From Synergistaceae bacterium (lineage in GTDB: Bacteria > Synergistota > Synergistia > Synergistales > Aminobacteriaceae): a stretch of DNA of 36,510 bases. Under the pieces are notes generated by a model. It was not told the DNA's origin. It saw only the letters and a program-made list of their open reading frames with translations, and made no database searches. Below are positions 7,094 through 16,372 of the stretch, piece by piece. How positions within the stretch are numbered: position 1 is the first letter of the stretch; each line of letters opens with the position of its first letter. The stretch is from positions 1-36,510 of the forward strand of contig JAFSKV010000026.1 in the NCBI GenBank assembly GCA_017448795.1, read 5' to 3'. The position numbers were made by a program, and so were the translations under genes.

Positions 7094-9881
7094 TTCTTGC
7101 CTCTAATGCGTGAAACTCTGAAGGGTCAATGTCTCTCTCACTGCTCAGGATTAACTTCCTCCCGGCGATTTCGTCAGGCAGCTTCACACTCTCAAGCGCA
7201 AAATTCACCACAACAATAACTTCATGGCCGCCATATTCACGAACGAACGCAAAGAGTCTCTCATCGTCAGCAAGAATCTCACGCCACGTCCCCGCCGTCA
7301 ACGCAGGATTCTCACGCCTCATCGCCAGCAATCTCTTGTACCACGACAACACAGACTCACCGTCAGCCGACTCAGTCTCAGCATTCACAGTGATGTGATT
7401 CGGGTTGACTGGAAGCCATGACTCGCCCGACGTGAAGCCCGCGTTGTGTGATGCGTCCCACTGCATTGGCGTGCGTGCGTTGTCCCTCGTGAAGTAGCGC
7501 ACAAACTTCATGGCCTCTTCCGGCGAAAATCCCTCACTCAACGCAAGCTCATACTGCCCCCGCGTCTGTATGTCGTCAATCTCAGCGATATTCCGCCACG
7601 GGTAATTAGTCATCCCCAGTTCTTCACCCTGATAGATGAACGGAGTCCCCCTCATAGTCAGCAGGATTGCTCCGAGACATTTCGCCGCCTTCACAGGGTC
7701 AGCGCCTTCCGGGAAAAAGTGGTTGACGCTGCGGGGCTGGTCGTGGTTCTCAAAGAATGCAGGATACCAGCCGTTTGTTGCTGTTGCTTGCTGACTGTTG
7801 CGGATTGCGCGCTTGAGGTCGGTCAATTTCCAGTCTACAGGATGGCACCAGATTTCAGCTTTACCGAGGGGCAATGTTACGTGGCTGAACTCGAACAGCA
7901 TATCGAACACGCCGTTATCCCCAACCCACAAGGGCAGCTCATCAGCACTCACGCCGTTAGCCTCGCCGACCGTGAAAATGTCCGTATCATCTCTCACTTC
8001 ACGCCTGAACTCACGCAGGAAATCCAGAATACCGGGCTGATTGGCCGTCATTGTGTGAACGTTCACTGTACCGTCCTCTGCGTCGGGCTGACCGTCAGCA
8101 AACACAGCGGGCTTCTTGATGTAGGTTATAGCGTCAATCCTGAAGCCTCCGACTCCCTTTTCGAGCCAGAATTTTGCCGCGTCATAGAGTGCGTAACGTA
8201 CCTCGACATTCTCCCAGTTGAGATCGGGCTGTTCCTTCGCGAATGTGTGAAGGTAATACTGCTGACGTTCCGGGCAAAATTCCCACGCAGAGCCGCCGAA
8301 TATGCTCCGCCAGTTTGTGGGGGCTGAACCGTCGGGCTTGGGGTCGCGCCAGATGAACCAGTCCGATTTTGCGTTGTCCCGTGAGGATTTCGACTCCTGG
8401 AACCAGGCGTGTTTGTCCGAGCAGTGGTTGAAGACGAGATCCATCACTATGCGGATGTTGCGCTTCTTCCCCTCGCGTATGAGAGCGTCAAAATCGGCCA
8501 TTGTCCCGAAATTCCCGCCGATTGCCGTGTAGTCCGAGATGTCATATCCGTTGTCGACCATCGGGGACGGGTAAACAGGAGTCAGCCACAAAGCATTAAC
8601 GCCCAATCCCGCAAGATAATCCAGCTTCGATGTTATGCCGCGGATGTCGCCCGTTCCTTTCCCGGTTGTGTCGAGAAAACTTTTTGGGTAGACCTGATAC
8701 ACCGCGCCTGTCTTCCACCATTCGAGAGGGGCTGTGTTACCTGCCTCATCAATCACCTGCAAATCACCCTGCATCTTCTGCTTAAGTGTCAAAATTCTCA
8801 TCACGCTTTCGTCTAGTCTTGCCTCAGAGATTCGCCCGCTCCTGACAGCCTCAAGCACCCCGTCAAAAGCCTCCATGTAATCCCAAGGCATAAGGATAAT
8901 ATCATTGCCCGCCTCGAATGCCAGTATTGCCGCTTCTGCTGACGTGTAATTTTTCTGAATCGCCCCCATGTCGAACGCGTCCGTGATTATCACACCGTCA
9001 TAGCCCAGTTCACCGCGTAATTTCCCCTCGACAATCTCGCGTGAAAGGCTCGCAGGCAGTCCGTCATCCGTAATGCCCTTCATAGTGATATGAGCCGTCA
9101 TTATCGTATCAGCCTTCTTCAGGTTGCGGACGTAGGGGACAATTTCAGCCCTTATGAGCTCGTCCCATGTCTTGGAGACTGACACATAATCCTCGTGTGT
9201 GTCGCCCTTGGTGTCTCCGTGCCCTGGGAAATGCTTCAGGCAGCCCATCACCCCCTGTTCGTGGAGGCCGTCAAGGAACTCGCCCGCCAATCTTGAGACA
9301 TATTCCGGGTCAGAGCCGAACGCCCGGTCGCCTATGACTATGTTGTCGGGGTTGGTGTTGATGTCTGCCACTGGGGCGAAGTCTAGGTTGAAGCCGTAAC
9401 GCTTGATGTAGCCGGCGATGTATGAGGCTGACTCGCGGACATGGCCGGATTTTCCCATTGCCTCGACGCTGGGGAATTTGCGGACTGTGAAGGCCTTGTG
9501 ATTGGCGAGGCGTGAGATTCTTCCGCCCTCCTCATCGATTGCCATTATGGGATAAAACTTGCTGGCCTTGATGAGCGAGCCGGTGTAGCGCATGAGCTGG
9601 ACGGGGTCGTCAATGTTCTTGGCGAAAAACACGAAGCCTCCTGCCGGGTAATCCTCCAGGTTCCTGCGCATCAGGGGGGATAATGACTTCACGCCGAATT
9701 TCCCGGCCTTGTGTATCTGGTCGGGTGTGAGGGACGTTTCGAGCTGGTCAGGACGTATCACGAAGAGCTGCCCGACTTTCTCCCGGAGCGTCATAGACTG
9801 TAGGATTGCTGACGGGTTGGAGCTTGCGTGAGCTGTGCTGACCGTGAGAAGAGCCAGAGTTATTGCTGTAAGTATCTTCAT
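7083..9881 (-). CDS. Exported GH3 (NagZ-type) - GH13 fusion glycosidase
   Basis: A 932-aa two-enzyme protein. The start at 9881 is chosen because it has GGAGG at 9890-9894 and begins a clear signal peptide (MKILTAITLALLTVSTAHA). Residues about 25-370 are a GH3 beta-N-acetylhexosaminidase-like domain with 'DEEGGRISRL', 'KHFPGHGDT' and the nucleophile Asp in 'IITDAFDMGA'. After a linker of about 15 residues, residues 386-932 form a complete GH13 alpha-glucosidase domain of the oligo-1,6-glucosidase type with all four regions: 'DLVFNHCS', 'GFRIDAI' (nucleophile Asp), 'GEANG' (acid/base Glu) and 'FFENHDQ'. GH13 enzymes of this type are usually cytoplasmic and stand-alone, so export as a fusion is odd. 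Likely jobs are muropeptide or amino-sugar trimming plus alpha-glucan or isomalto-oligosaccharide cleavage in the periplasm. The frame is continuous across the junction. Confidence 0.9.
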   Translation of the reverse strand: MKILTAITLALLTVSTAHASSNPSAILQSMTLREKVGQLFVIRPDQLETSLTPDQIHKAGKFGVKSLSPLMRRNLEDYPAGGFVFFAKNIDDPVQLMRYTGSLIKASKFYPIMAIDEEGGRISRLANHKAFTVRKFPSVEAMGKSGHVRESASYIAGYIKRYGFNLDFAPVADINTNPDNIVIGDRAFGSDPEYVSRLAGEFLDGLHEQGVMGCLKHFPGHGDTKGDTHEDYVSVSKTWDELIRAEIVPYVRNLKKADTIMTAHITMKGITDDGLPASLSREIVEGKLRGELGYDGVIITDAFDMGAIQKNYTSAEAAILAFEAGNDIILMPWDYMEAFDGVLEAVRSGRISEARLDESVMRILTLKQKMQGDLQVIDEAGNTAPLEWWKTGAVYQVYPKSFLDTTGKGTGDIRGITSKLDYLAGLGVNALWLTPVYPSPMVDNGYDISDYTAIGGNFGTMADFDALIREGKKRNIRIVMDLVFNHCSDKHAWFQESKSSRDNAKSDWFIWRDPKPDGSAPTNWRSIFGGSAWEFCPERQQYYLHTFAKEQPDLNWENVEVRYALYDAAKFWLEKGVGGFRIDAITYIKKPAVFADGQPDAEDGTVNVHTMTANQPGILDFLREFRREVRDDTDIFTVGEANGVSADELPLWVGDNGVFDMLFEFSHVTLPLGKAEIWCHPVDWKLTDLKRAIRNSQQATATNGWYPAFFENHDQPRSVNHFFPEGADPVKAAKCLGAILLTMRGTPFIYQGEELGMTNYPWRNIAEIDDIQTRGQYELALSEGFSPEEAMKFVRYFTRDNARTPMQWDASHNAGFTSGESWLPVNPNHITVNAETESADGESVLSWYKRLLAMRRENPALTAGTWREILADDERLFAFVREYGGHEVIVVVNFALESVKLPDEIAGRKLILSSERDIDPSEFHALEARIYR

Positions 9882-9925
9882 GTGAGATGCCTCCATGTTG
9901 TGGGATTTCACAGAGTCTAGCACAC

Positions 9926-9960
9926 AAAAAAACCGCCCCCCCGGTTTCCCGGAAGGACGG
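9926..9960 (-). terminator. Strong rho-independent terminator
   Basis: On the minus strand a 12-bp stem (CCGTCCTTCCGG with CCGGGGGGGCGG, three G-T pairs) closes a GAAA loop and is followed by seven T. It ends transcription of the coiled-coil gene (9979-11220) before the glycosidase gene. Confidence 0.88.
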
Positions 9961-9978
9961 CCGTGTTCCCTGCACCTG

Positions 9979-11220
9979 CTACTTTGCAAGCCGCCTGTTT
10001 ATCTCGTCAAATTCCGCCCTCATTGCCCCGCTCTCGAATATCTGAAGCTCAGGCATAGAAAGCCTCCCTACAGTGTCAAACGCTTGAAGCCCGGAGTGTA
10101 TAAGCTCCCTCAATTCCCCCGAGCTCCTCACAGTCCTGTATGTGTTCTCCGCTAAGTCCCGGTTGAGCCTCAAGCTCCTTATGCTGGACATTATGCTTGC
10201 CTTCTGGCTGTCCAGAAGCTCACCGTAAAGCCCGGCTGCCTCGATTGTCGCCGCGTTGGATTTCGCGTTGAGGGCAAATGCCTTCCTCTGCGCTGACGTA
10301 TAAGCCTTATCGTTGCTTTTCGCCATTGCCTGTTTCCTGAGAGACTCGGCTTCAGTAATTACGTTCTTCAGGCGGGGGCGGTAATCTGTCTCCATTTTCC
10401 TCACAAGCTCCTCCTGCGTGTGAATGAGAAGGTCATTCAGAACAAGATACATACCCGTGTAACGCCGGATAATCTCAAGATTGTTTGTGTCATTCCGGGA
10501 AAGTTCTTCGAGTTTCTCCACAACAGCTCTCACGTTGTCGAATATCACTGTGTTCTGGATGATGTCCTCGCCTGTTACGGAATTGAGGAGTATATCAGTC
10601 TGCGTGTCAGTAAGCTCAAGGCCTATCCCGCGCAGTTCGTCAGCAAGCCGGGAATTTATCGCCCCCATCTGAGACTCAGTCCTCCGTATTTCGGCCTCAG
10701 TCCCGGAGATTTTCGCGTCGATTTTCGGCTTTGTCATCCGCCAGAAGAAAAAGAATGACGCGCTGTCAGGGGCTGTTATTCTCTGGTTACGCAAAGCGTC
10801 AAGCTCCCCCCTGAGCTCCGAGATTCTCGCCCTCAGCCTCACAGCCTCAGCCCTAGCGTTGCCTGCCTCACCGCCTGAGAGTATCACTAATGCCCGGTCA
10901 AGTATGGCGTTGATCTTCCGGGAATTGCTGGCCTTGTCCTCACCAAACCACGCAGAATCCGGCAGGGTCTCCTGTTTGTCCCGGAGAGTCAGAGCGTCAT
11001 TCAGGCTGCCGCTGAGTTTGTCCCATTTCCCCGCAATCCCGGCAGGAAGTGAGTCATCATCAGCGGGGGGAGTCTCGTCTGACGTGAACCAGCTCATGAC
11101 GTAACCCGAAATGCTGCCCCACGCGTCAGAGGCATATTGTGTTACGTCATCCCAGCCGAAAGCAAATGCCCCGTTGGCGCACAACATCACCGCAACTGCT
11201 GCTGCAATAACCTTCTTCAT
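9979..11220 (-). CDS. Exported coiled-coil protein, function unknown
   Basis: A 413-aa protein starting at ATG 11220, with AAAGGAG about 12 bp upstream and a textbook signal peptide (MKKVIAAAVAVMLCANGAFA). The mature part is mostly helical and charged: 'RLRARISELRGELDALRNQ', 'KISGTEAEIRRTESQMGAI', and further heptad-like stretches to the C-terminus ('MRAEFDEINRRLAK'). A short aromatic patch, 'SFFFFWRMTK', lies near residue 155. No enzymatic motif is visible. It is probably a periplasmic structural or scaffold protein. It is transcribed as a single gene with its own terminator and is divergent from the lipid A operon. Not recognised as a named family. Confidence 0.75.
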   Translation of the reverse strand: MKKVIAAAVAVMLCANGAFAFGWDDVTQYASDAWGSISGYVMSWFTSDETPPADDDSLPAGIAGKWDKLSGSLNDALTLRDKQETLPDSAWFGEDKASNSRKINAILDRALVILSGGEAGNARAEAVRLRARISELRGELDALRNQRITAPDSASFFFFWRMTKPKIDAKISGTEAEIRRTESQMGAINSRLADELRGIGLELTDTQTDILLNSVTGEDIIQNTVIFDNVRAVVEKLEELSRNDTNNLEIIRRYTGMYLVLNDLLIHTQEELVRKMETDYRPRLKNVITEAESLRKQAMAKSNDKAYTSAQRKAFALNAKSNAATIEAAGLYGELLDSQKASIMSSIRSLRLNRDLAENTYRTVRSSGELRELIHSGLQAFDTVGRLSMPELQIFESGAMRAEFDEINRRLAK

Positions 11221-11335
11221 TGTCTGACTGCTCCTTTCGTTTTTCACTGCATGAATATTTTCGGAGACTGGATACACTGCTTGAGGGATTATGCGATATT
11301 ATAAGCGTATTCTATTCTCAGAAGGTGAAGAAATT

Positions 11336-12442
11336 TTGCGTGTTACTATTCTCACCAACGGACCGGGCGAATTATGGGGCTGGGTTCGTCCTGTTGCCTC
11401 AGAGCTTCGCAAGCGCGGGCATTCTATATCACTGTGGCTGTTACCCTGCCCTTTTTCGTCGGGACATGAAAGGGAAGCCGCTTCACTCTTGGGCGTGGAC
11501 AAGCTGGAAGGCCCGTCATCAGCTTCTGTTACGTGGCGCGAGGCCGCTAATGAACACACTGACAGAATCATACAGCTTGGGGGCGATGTCTCGTTCGGCG
11601 AAAGGATGTCGAAATTCTCGGACGCTCCCCTCACAGTCTACAGCTACAGGCACAGGAAGGACATACCGGGCGCGAGGCTTCTCACGGGTTACACGGAGCA
11701 GGTGAACATTCCTTCAGTCTCAGCAGTCGGGGATCTCGTGAAAGACTCCGTGAACATGGACATCACACCGTCAGCAATAACTTCATGGAACTGGCACTAT
11801 GACCCTTCATCGCCCCGTATACTCTTTCTTCCCGGAAGCAGGCCGAAAATCAGAGCCGCCGTTATCCCTTGGCTTTGCGAGCTGAGAGACAGAATAACCC
11901 GGCTCATTCCCGGCGCGAGGATACGCTCATTGTTCCCCCAGTTCATGCCGGAAGCAGAGATGAAGCAGTGGCAGAAGGCGGGGCTTAACCCGGCAAGGGC
12001 AGGAGCAGGCCCGGCTATGAGAGAGGCAGACTTCGCCGTAACACAGCCGGGAACAAACAACTTCGAGATGATGCACACGGGGCTTCCGGGAATCGTAACA
12101 GCTCCCGAAAAATTCCTTGAGCTTATGCCGGTCTCAGGCATCGCTGGCTTCTTCGTGGGGCTTCCCATCATCGGCAGGAAAATCCGGCGCAGGGCTCTAC
12201 TTCACACTGTCAGCAAATGGGGCGGTTATGTCTCGCTCCCTAACAGGACATTCCAGCGCGATATTCTCACGGAAATGTGGGGCGATGTTACTCCGGGCCT
12301 CATCGCAAACAAGGCGCTTGAATGCTTCTCACAGCCCGGGATTCTCACGGCCATGAAGGAGGAGCTGATGAAATTTTCAGGGGACTCAGGAGCTGCCTGC
12401 CGGGTGTGCGACATAGCCACAGGAACGGGGGACCCGCTGTGA
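11336..12442 (+). CDS. LpxB-like lipid-A-disaccharide synthase family glycosyltransferase
   Basis: A 368-aa GT-B protein related to lipid-A-disaccharide synthase (GT19), which joins UDP-diacylglucosamine and lipid X at the inner membrane. The N-terminal 'LTNGPGELWGWVRPVASEL' replaces the classical LpxB GEASGD motif. 'ILFLPGSRP' marks the second Rossmann domain, and 'VTQPGTNNFEMMHTGLPGI' is the donor-site region. I prefer TTG 11336 (AAGGTGA eight bases upstream, start directly at the first strand) over ATG 11291, which would add 15 non-conserved residues. It is the first gene of a tightly overlapping envelope operon with the ABC exporter and LpxK. Whether this protein or the LpxB-like half of the LpxK fusion is the true synthase cannot be settled here. 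Confidence 0.75.
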   Translation: MRVTILTNGPGELWGWVRPVASELRKRGHSISLWLLPCPFSSGHEREAASLLGVDKLEGPSSASVTWREAANEHTDRIIQLGGDVSFGERMSKFSDAPLTVYSYRHRKDIPGARLLTGYTEQVNIPSVSAVGDLVKDSVNMDITPSAITSWNWHYDPSSPRILFLPGSRPKIRAAVIPWLCELRDRITRLIPGARIRSLFPQFMPEAEMKQWQKAGLNPARAGAGPAMREADFAVTQPGTNNFEMMHTGLPGIVTAPEKFLELMPVSGIAGFFVGLPIIGRKIRRRALLHTVSKWGGYVSLPNRTFQRDILTEMWGDVTPGLIANKALECFSQPGILTAMKEELMKFSGDSGAACRVCDIATGTGDPL

Positions 12443-14151
12443 GAATCTCATCCCCTGTAAGAATGCTCGCCTCTTACGCGCGAAGATACCGCCTCAAAAT
12501 ATTTCTCGCTGTCGTCTTCATGCTTGCCTCGTCAGGCCTCAACGTCCTTCCGCCTTACCTGTTCAAGTCCGTCGTTGATGACGTTCTGATCTCGCGCAAC
12601 ACTCTCATGCTCAACGTGATATGCGTCTGCGTGATAGTGATATTCGGACTCAAGGCCGTAACTATGTACCTTCAGCGCTACTGCATGAACGAGGCAGGGC
12701 AGGGCGTGGTTATGGACATAAGAAATGCTCTCTATGACCACATGATGAGGATGAAGCTCGGCACTATTTACGCGTCAAGAACAGGCGACCTCATGAGCAG
12801 AATCACGGGCGACGCTTCAACCTTGCAGAACATCGTTACGTCAACATTCATTGATCTCTGCTTCAACCTGATAACTTTTCTGGGAATGTTCGCGTTCATC
12901 ATCTATCTTAACTGGAGGCTTACGACACTTATTGTGATTGTGCTTCCTTTTGTGGGACTGCTCTTGTCGTTTGCCGGGAAAAAGCTCCGCGCTGCCGGGC
13001 ATAATGTGCAGGAGCATCTTGCTGACATAACCGCGACGGCTCAGGAGGCGTTTTCTGCTGTGAGGGTGGTGCGCTCATTCGCGAACGAGGACGAGGAGCT
13101 TGAACGTTTCAGGGAGGCAGGAAGGGGGAACTATGACGCTCTCCTCAAGGCTGTGAGCGTGCAGGGGGTTCTTGCTGGGGTGATTGAGGTGTTCCTGATC
13201 GCGGCACTGGCTGTTGTGTTCCGTGTCGGCGGAATGAGCGTTATAGACGGCGAGCTTACGCCGGGCGAATTGATTTCATTCACGGGGTACATTGCCTTCA
13301 TGGTTCAGCCTATAAGGAGCGTCATGAATCAGATGAGCTACATTCAGACGGGCATAGCTTCAGCCGAGAGAATATGCGCTATCCTTGGCACGCCCGTTGA
13401 GGAGGACAGGGGCGGCCATGTTCACATTCCCGTAATAGGGCGCGTAACGTTTCAGGATGTATCATTCAGCTATGACAGGCAGGAGATACTTCACGGGATA
13501 AACATTGACGTTGAGGCCGGGGGAAAAATCGCAATAGTAGGCCCTACAGGGTCAGGCAAGTCAACAATAGCGGACCTTATCCCGCGCTTCTATGAGCCTT
13601 CATCAGGAAGGATTCTCATTGACGGCCGGGACATCTCGGAGTTCGGCTTGAGGGACTTGCGCCGCCAGATTGGCATTGTCCCGCAGGAATGTGTGCTTAT
13701 GCGTGGGACTGTGGCCTTCAACATAGCGTACGGGATGGGTGATGTTGACATGGCACGCGTTAAGGAGGCCGCTGAAATCGCGGACATAAGCGCGTTCATT
13801 GAGACTTTGCCGGAAGGGTATATGACTCTTGTGGGTGAAAGGGGAGTAACTTTATCTGGCGGACAAAGACAGCGCATCGCAATCGCCAGGGCAGTAATTC
13901 GTGATCCCCGCATCATGATTCTTGACGAGGCCACAAGCTCGCTCGACACAGCGTCAGAACATGCCGTACAGAAGGCACTGAACCAGGCCATGAAGGGGAG
14001 AACGTCAATCATAATCGCCCACAGGTTAAGCACAATACGCAACGCTGACAGAATTTATGTGTTGACTGAAGGAAGGTTCACAGAGTCCGGGACTCATGAT
14101 GAGCTTATCGCAAGGGGGGGGCTTTATGCCGGGCTTTACGGGAATGTATGA
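12439..14151 (+). CDS. MsbA-like lipid ABC exporter (TM domain plus ATPase)
   Basis: A 570-aa half-transporter that works as a homodimer, with six predicted membrane helices in residues 1-310 and an ATPase domain in 320-570. Walker A 'GPTGSGKST', Q-loop 'GIVPQE', signature 'LSGGQRQRIAIARA', Walker B 'IMILDEATSSLD' and the H-loop 'IIAHRLST' are intact. GTG 12439 is chosen because it overlaps the upstream TGA by four bases (GTGA) and removes 39 non-homologous residues. Placement between LpxB-like and LpxK genes supports lipid A-core flipping across the inner membrane, though MsbA and drug exporters are hard to separate by sequence alone. Confidence 0.88.
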   Translation: MRISSPVRMLASYARRYRLKIFLAVVFMLASSGLNVLPPYLFKSVVDDVLISRNTLMLNVICVCVIVIFGLKAVTMYLQRYCMNEAGQGVVMDIRNALYDHMMRMKLGTIYASRTGDLMSRITGDASTLQNIVTSTFIDLCFNLITFLGMFAFIIYLNWRLTTLIVIVLPFVGLLLSFAGKKLRAAGHNVQEHLADITATAQEAFSAVRVVRSFANEDEELERFREAGRGNYDALLKAVSVQGVLAGVIEVFLIAALAVVFRVGGMSVIDGELTPGELISFTGYIAFMVQPIRSVMNQMSYIQTGIASAERICAILGTPVEEDRGGHVHIPVIGRVTFQDVSFSYDRQEILHGINIDVEAGGKIAIVGPTGSGKSTIADLIPRFYEPSSGRILIDGRDISEFGLRDLRRQIGIVPQECVLMRGTVAFNIAYGMGDVDMARVKEAAEIADISAFIETLPEGYMTLVGERGVTLSGGQRQRIAIARAVIRDPRIMILDEATSSLDTASEHAVQKALNQAMKGRTSIIIAHRLSTIRNADRIYVLTEGRFTESGTHDELIARGGLYAGLYGNV

Positions 14152-16321
14152 GCGTTATATCGACCACGCAAAGGGGAAACGTTACAGCCTTCTTCTTGAT
14201 GTGATATTGACTCCTGTCTCGTGGATTACAGGGCTGTACATGGCCGCGCTGAATTTCCTCAGAGTATGCGGGCTTCTTAGGGCTGATGAGTCACCCCTTC
14301 CTGTAATCAGCGTAGGAAATCTCACATACGGCGGCACGAACAAGACACCCTTCACGATAATGCTTGCCGAGCACGCAATCTCACGCGGGATAAAGCCAGG
14401 AATAGTCACGCGCGGCTACATGGGGAAGGCTACAGGCGCAACCGTCATACTGAGCGGCAAAGGAGACCGTGATATTACAGGCGATGAGGCACTGATGATT
14501 TCGCGCAAGCTCCCGGATGTCCCTGTTGCTGTCTCAAAACGAAGGACTGACGGAATAAATGCCCTTCGTGATCTGGGCGTTGAGCTGGTCATTGCTGATG
14601 ACGCTTTCCAGCACAGGGCGTTGAACAGGGATTGTGATATTGTCCTCGTTGACGCTCTTTGTCCTTTCGGCAGCGGGAGGCTGTCCCCCGCCGGGATTAT
14701 GAGAGAGTCGATTTCCGCGCTCAGGCGGGCTCATATCATCGTCATCACAAAAGCATCAATGGCGCGCCCCGATGCCCTTCAAGAACTCTGCGGCATAGTG
14801 AGGAAATATGCGGACCCGGAAAATATTTTCCTGTCTGATATTGCCCCCGATGGATGGATGCTGAATACTCCCGGAAAAGGCTCAAAGGTTTATGCTTTCT
14901 CGGCAACTGGAAGCCCTGAGACATTCACGCGCTCGCTTGAGGAAAATGGCTGCACAGTCTCAGGAAGCACAGAGTACCGCGACCATCACAGATATACCCA
15001 TGACGACATACGGACGCTGAACCTGAAAGCAGCCGGGACAAACGCCGCTTACATGGCCTGCACGGAAAAAGACCTCGCCAACATGGCCGGGATTTCGCCG
15101 GAAGAGTTCAAGCTACCCCTAGCTGTCCCAAAAGTGAAGGTTGCCCTCCGTGAACCGGGAAGATTCTTCTCACACCTCGCTGAGATCATGAGACCCCATA
15201 TTGTCATTGCCTCGAACGGCTACGGTGAGGACGCTATAGCCTCTGTTCTTGCGGCGAAGATGAAGGCGGCTTATCCCTTGTCGGAAATCTCGGCGTTCCC
15301 TCTTGTCGGGACAGGCGAGGCTTTCAGGAAGGCAGGCGTTGATGTCCTGTCAGCAAAATCCGTAACACCGTCAGCAGGAGTCTTCAAGTACTCACTGCGC
15401 GAGCTGTGGTCGGATTTGAGGGCCGGGCTTCTTGGGCAGATTCGCGAACAGCTCAGGGACTGGCGCAAAATCTCACGTGGAATCCTGCCTCCTGTATGCG
15501 TTGGGGATGTCTACCTTCTGGCAAATACTCTGTGGGGTTCCGGGAAGCGTCCTCTTTTCGTCGCGACGGCCAAGACTGTTTATATCGCCGGGCATTGGAG
15601 GACTGAGCGGGCATTCATCCGGGCGTTCACACTCAGGACATGGACGAGGGACGCGCCTACTGCCGTTCAGATAGGTGAATGCGCGTGCTACTCAGGGAGT
15701 CCTATCATGGATCTGCTTGGTGATTCTGAGACGGGGCGGGGGAATGTCATTCTCCTTCTTCCGGGAAGCAGGAAATCTGCCGGGAAGAACGCGGGGATTC
15801 TGCTGGGAGCCGCTGAGATTCTCAGGGAACACGGCCATGATGCCTTCAGGATGGTGCTTGCCCCGACGCTGGATTACGGTGAATTTTTCACTGCCTGCGG
15901 GGCTGAAGGCTGGATGAAGGACGGCGTTAGTCTCACAAAAAACGGACTCAATGTCGCCCTGACGCATGAAGGAATCGCTGAGGCTTCGGACGGCGCATGT
16001 ATCCTTCTGGGAATGGGAGGGACTGCCAACCAGCTTTGCGCGGGAATGGGAGTGCCTGTAATCGCTCCTGACGACAAGGGAAAACGTGTGCAGAAAAAAT
16101 TGCTGGGACATGCCGAGATTCTCACGTCAGGAACTCCGCAGGCTATGGCTGAATGCGCGCTTCGTGTTCTTGCTGACAGGGAGCTTTACGGCTTCATGAG
16201 CAGGACGGGCCGGGACAGAATGGGGGACAAAGGGGCATGTGATGATGTCGTGAGTTACACGCGTGAAATTTTGGGCTGGGATGTCAGGGAGAAAGTTTTT
16301 GCGGGGCTCAGAGGAGGCTGA
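14126..16321 (+). CDS. lpxK: LpxK (tetraacyldisaccharide 4'-kinase) fused to an LpxB-like domain
   Basis: A 731-aa fusion. Residues 1-353 match LpxK, the inner-membrane kinase that phosphorylates the lipid A precursor at the 4' position: an N-terminal membrane segment, Walker A-like 'GNLTYGGTNKTP', 'GDEALMISRKL', and 'IADDAFQHRALNRDCDIVL' (family form DDGFQHR). The P-loop carries Asn where the family usually has Gly before the Lys. From about residue 355 ('RPHIVIASNGYGEDAIAS') a second GT-B module follows, related to LpxB-like proteins, with 'VILLLPGSRKSAG' and 'ILLGMGGTANQLCAGMGVPV'. ATG 14126 is preferred because eight G precede it at 4-bp spacing; ATG 14144 (MYERY) is the alternative. It overlaps the ABC gene, so translation is likely coupled. 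Confidence 0.85.
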   Translation: MPGFTGMYERYIDHAKGKRYSLLLDVILTPVSWITGLYMAALNFLRVCGLLRADESPLPVISVGNLTYGGTNKTPFTIMLAEHAISRGIKPGIVTRGYMGKATGATVILSGKGDRDITGDEALMISRKLPDVPVAVSKRRTDGINALRDLGVELVIADDAFQHRALNRDCDIVLVDALCPFGSGRLSPAGIMRESISALRRAHIIVITKASMARPDALQELCGIVRKYADPENIFLSDIAPDGWMLNTPGKGSKVYAFSATGSPETFTRSLEENGCTVSGSTEYRDHHRYTHDDIRTLNLKAAGTNAAYMACTEKDLANMAGISPEEFKLPLAVPKVKVALREPGRFFSHLAEIMRPHIVIASNGYGEDAIASVLAAKMKAAYPLSEISAFPLVGTGEAFRKAGVDVLSAKSVTPSAGVFKYSLRELWSDLRAGLLGQIREQLRDWRKISRGILPPVCVGDVYLLANTLWGSGKRPLFVATAKTVYIAGHWRTERAFIRAFTLRTWTRDAPTAVQIGECACYSGSPIMDLLGDSETGRGNVILLLPGSRKSAGKNAGILLGAAEILREHGHDAFRMVLAPTLDYGEFFTACGAEGWMKDGVSLTKNGLNVALTHEGIAEASDGACILLGMGGTANQLCAGMGVPVIAPDDKGKRVQKKLLGHAEILTSGTPQAMAECALRVLADRELYGFMSRTGRDRMGDKGACDDVVSYTREILGWDVREKVFAGLRGG

Positions 16322-16372
16322 ACGATGCGGCCATGCCCTGAGCCTCACACGGACAAGCTCAGAGGAGTCTGA
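16306..16372 (+). repeat. Short direct repeat with hairpin between convergent genes
   Basis: GCTCAGAGGAGGCTGA (16306-16321) and GCTCAGAGGAGTCTGA (16357-16372) match at 15 of 16 bases and cover the ends of the LpxK fusion and of maf. A 6-bp inverted pair CTGAGC/GCTCAG (16338-16343 and 16357-16362) could form a hairpin. It has no T run on either side, so it is a poor terminator. Confidence 0.4.

Noticed and set aside
7719-8327. A 202-codon plus-strand frame inside the glycosidase gene
   Set aside because: It lies wholly opposite the GH13 domain, whose catalytic motifs are intact. The frame has no domain pattern and no ribosome site, so it is a by-product of codon bias.
7083-9989. Start of the glycosidase at 9989
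   Set aside because: The extra 36 residues cross the upstream gene's terminator and precede a complete signal peptide; GGAGG fits ATG 9881.
9979-11277. Start of the coiled-coil protein at 11277
   Set aside because: The 19 extra residues precede the signal peptide, and the ribosome site fits ATG 11220.
16338-16362. CTGAGC/GCTCAG hairpin as the terminator for the converging LpxK and maf genes
   Set aside because: The stem is six pairs with a 13-nt loop and has no T run on either strand.
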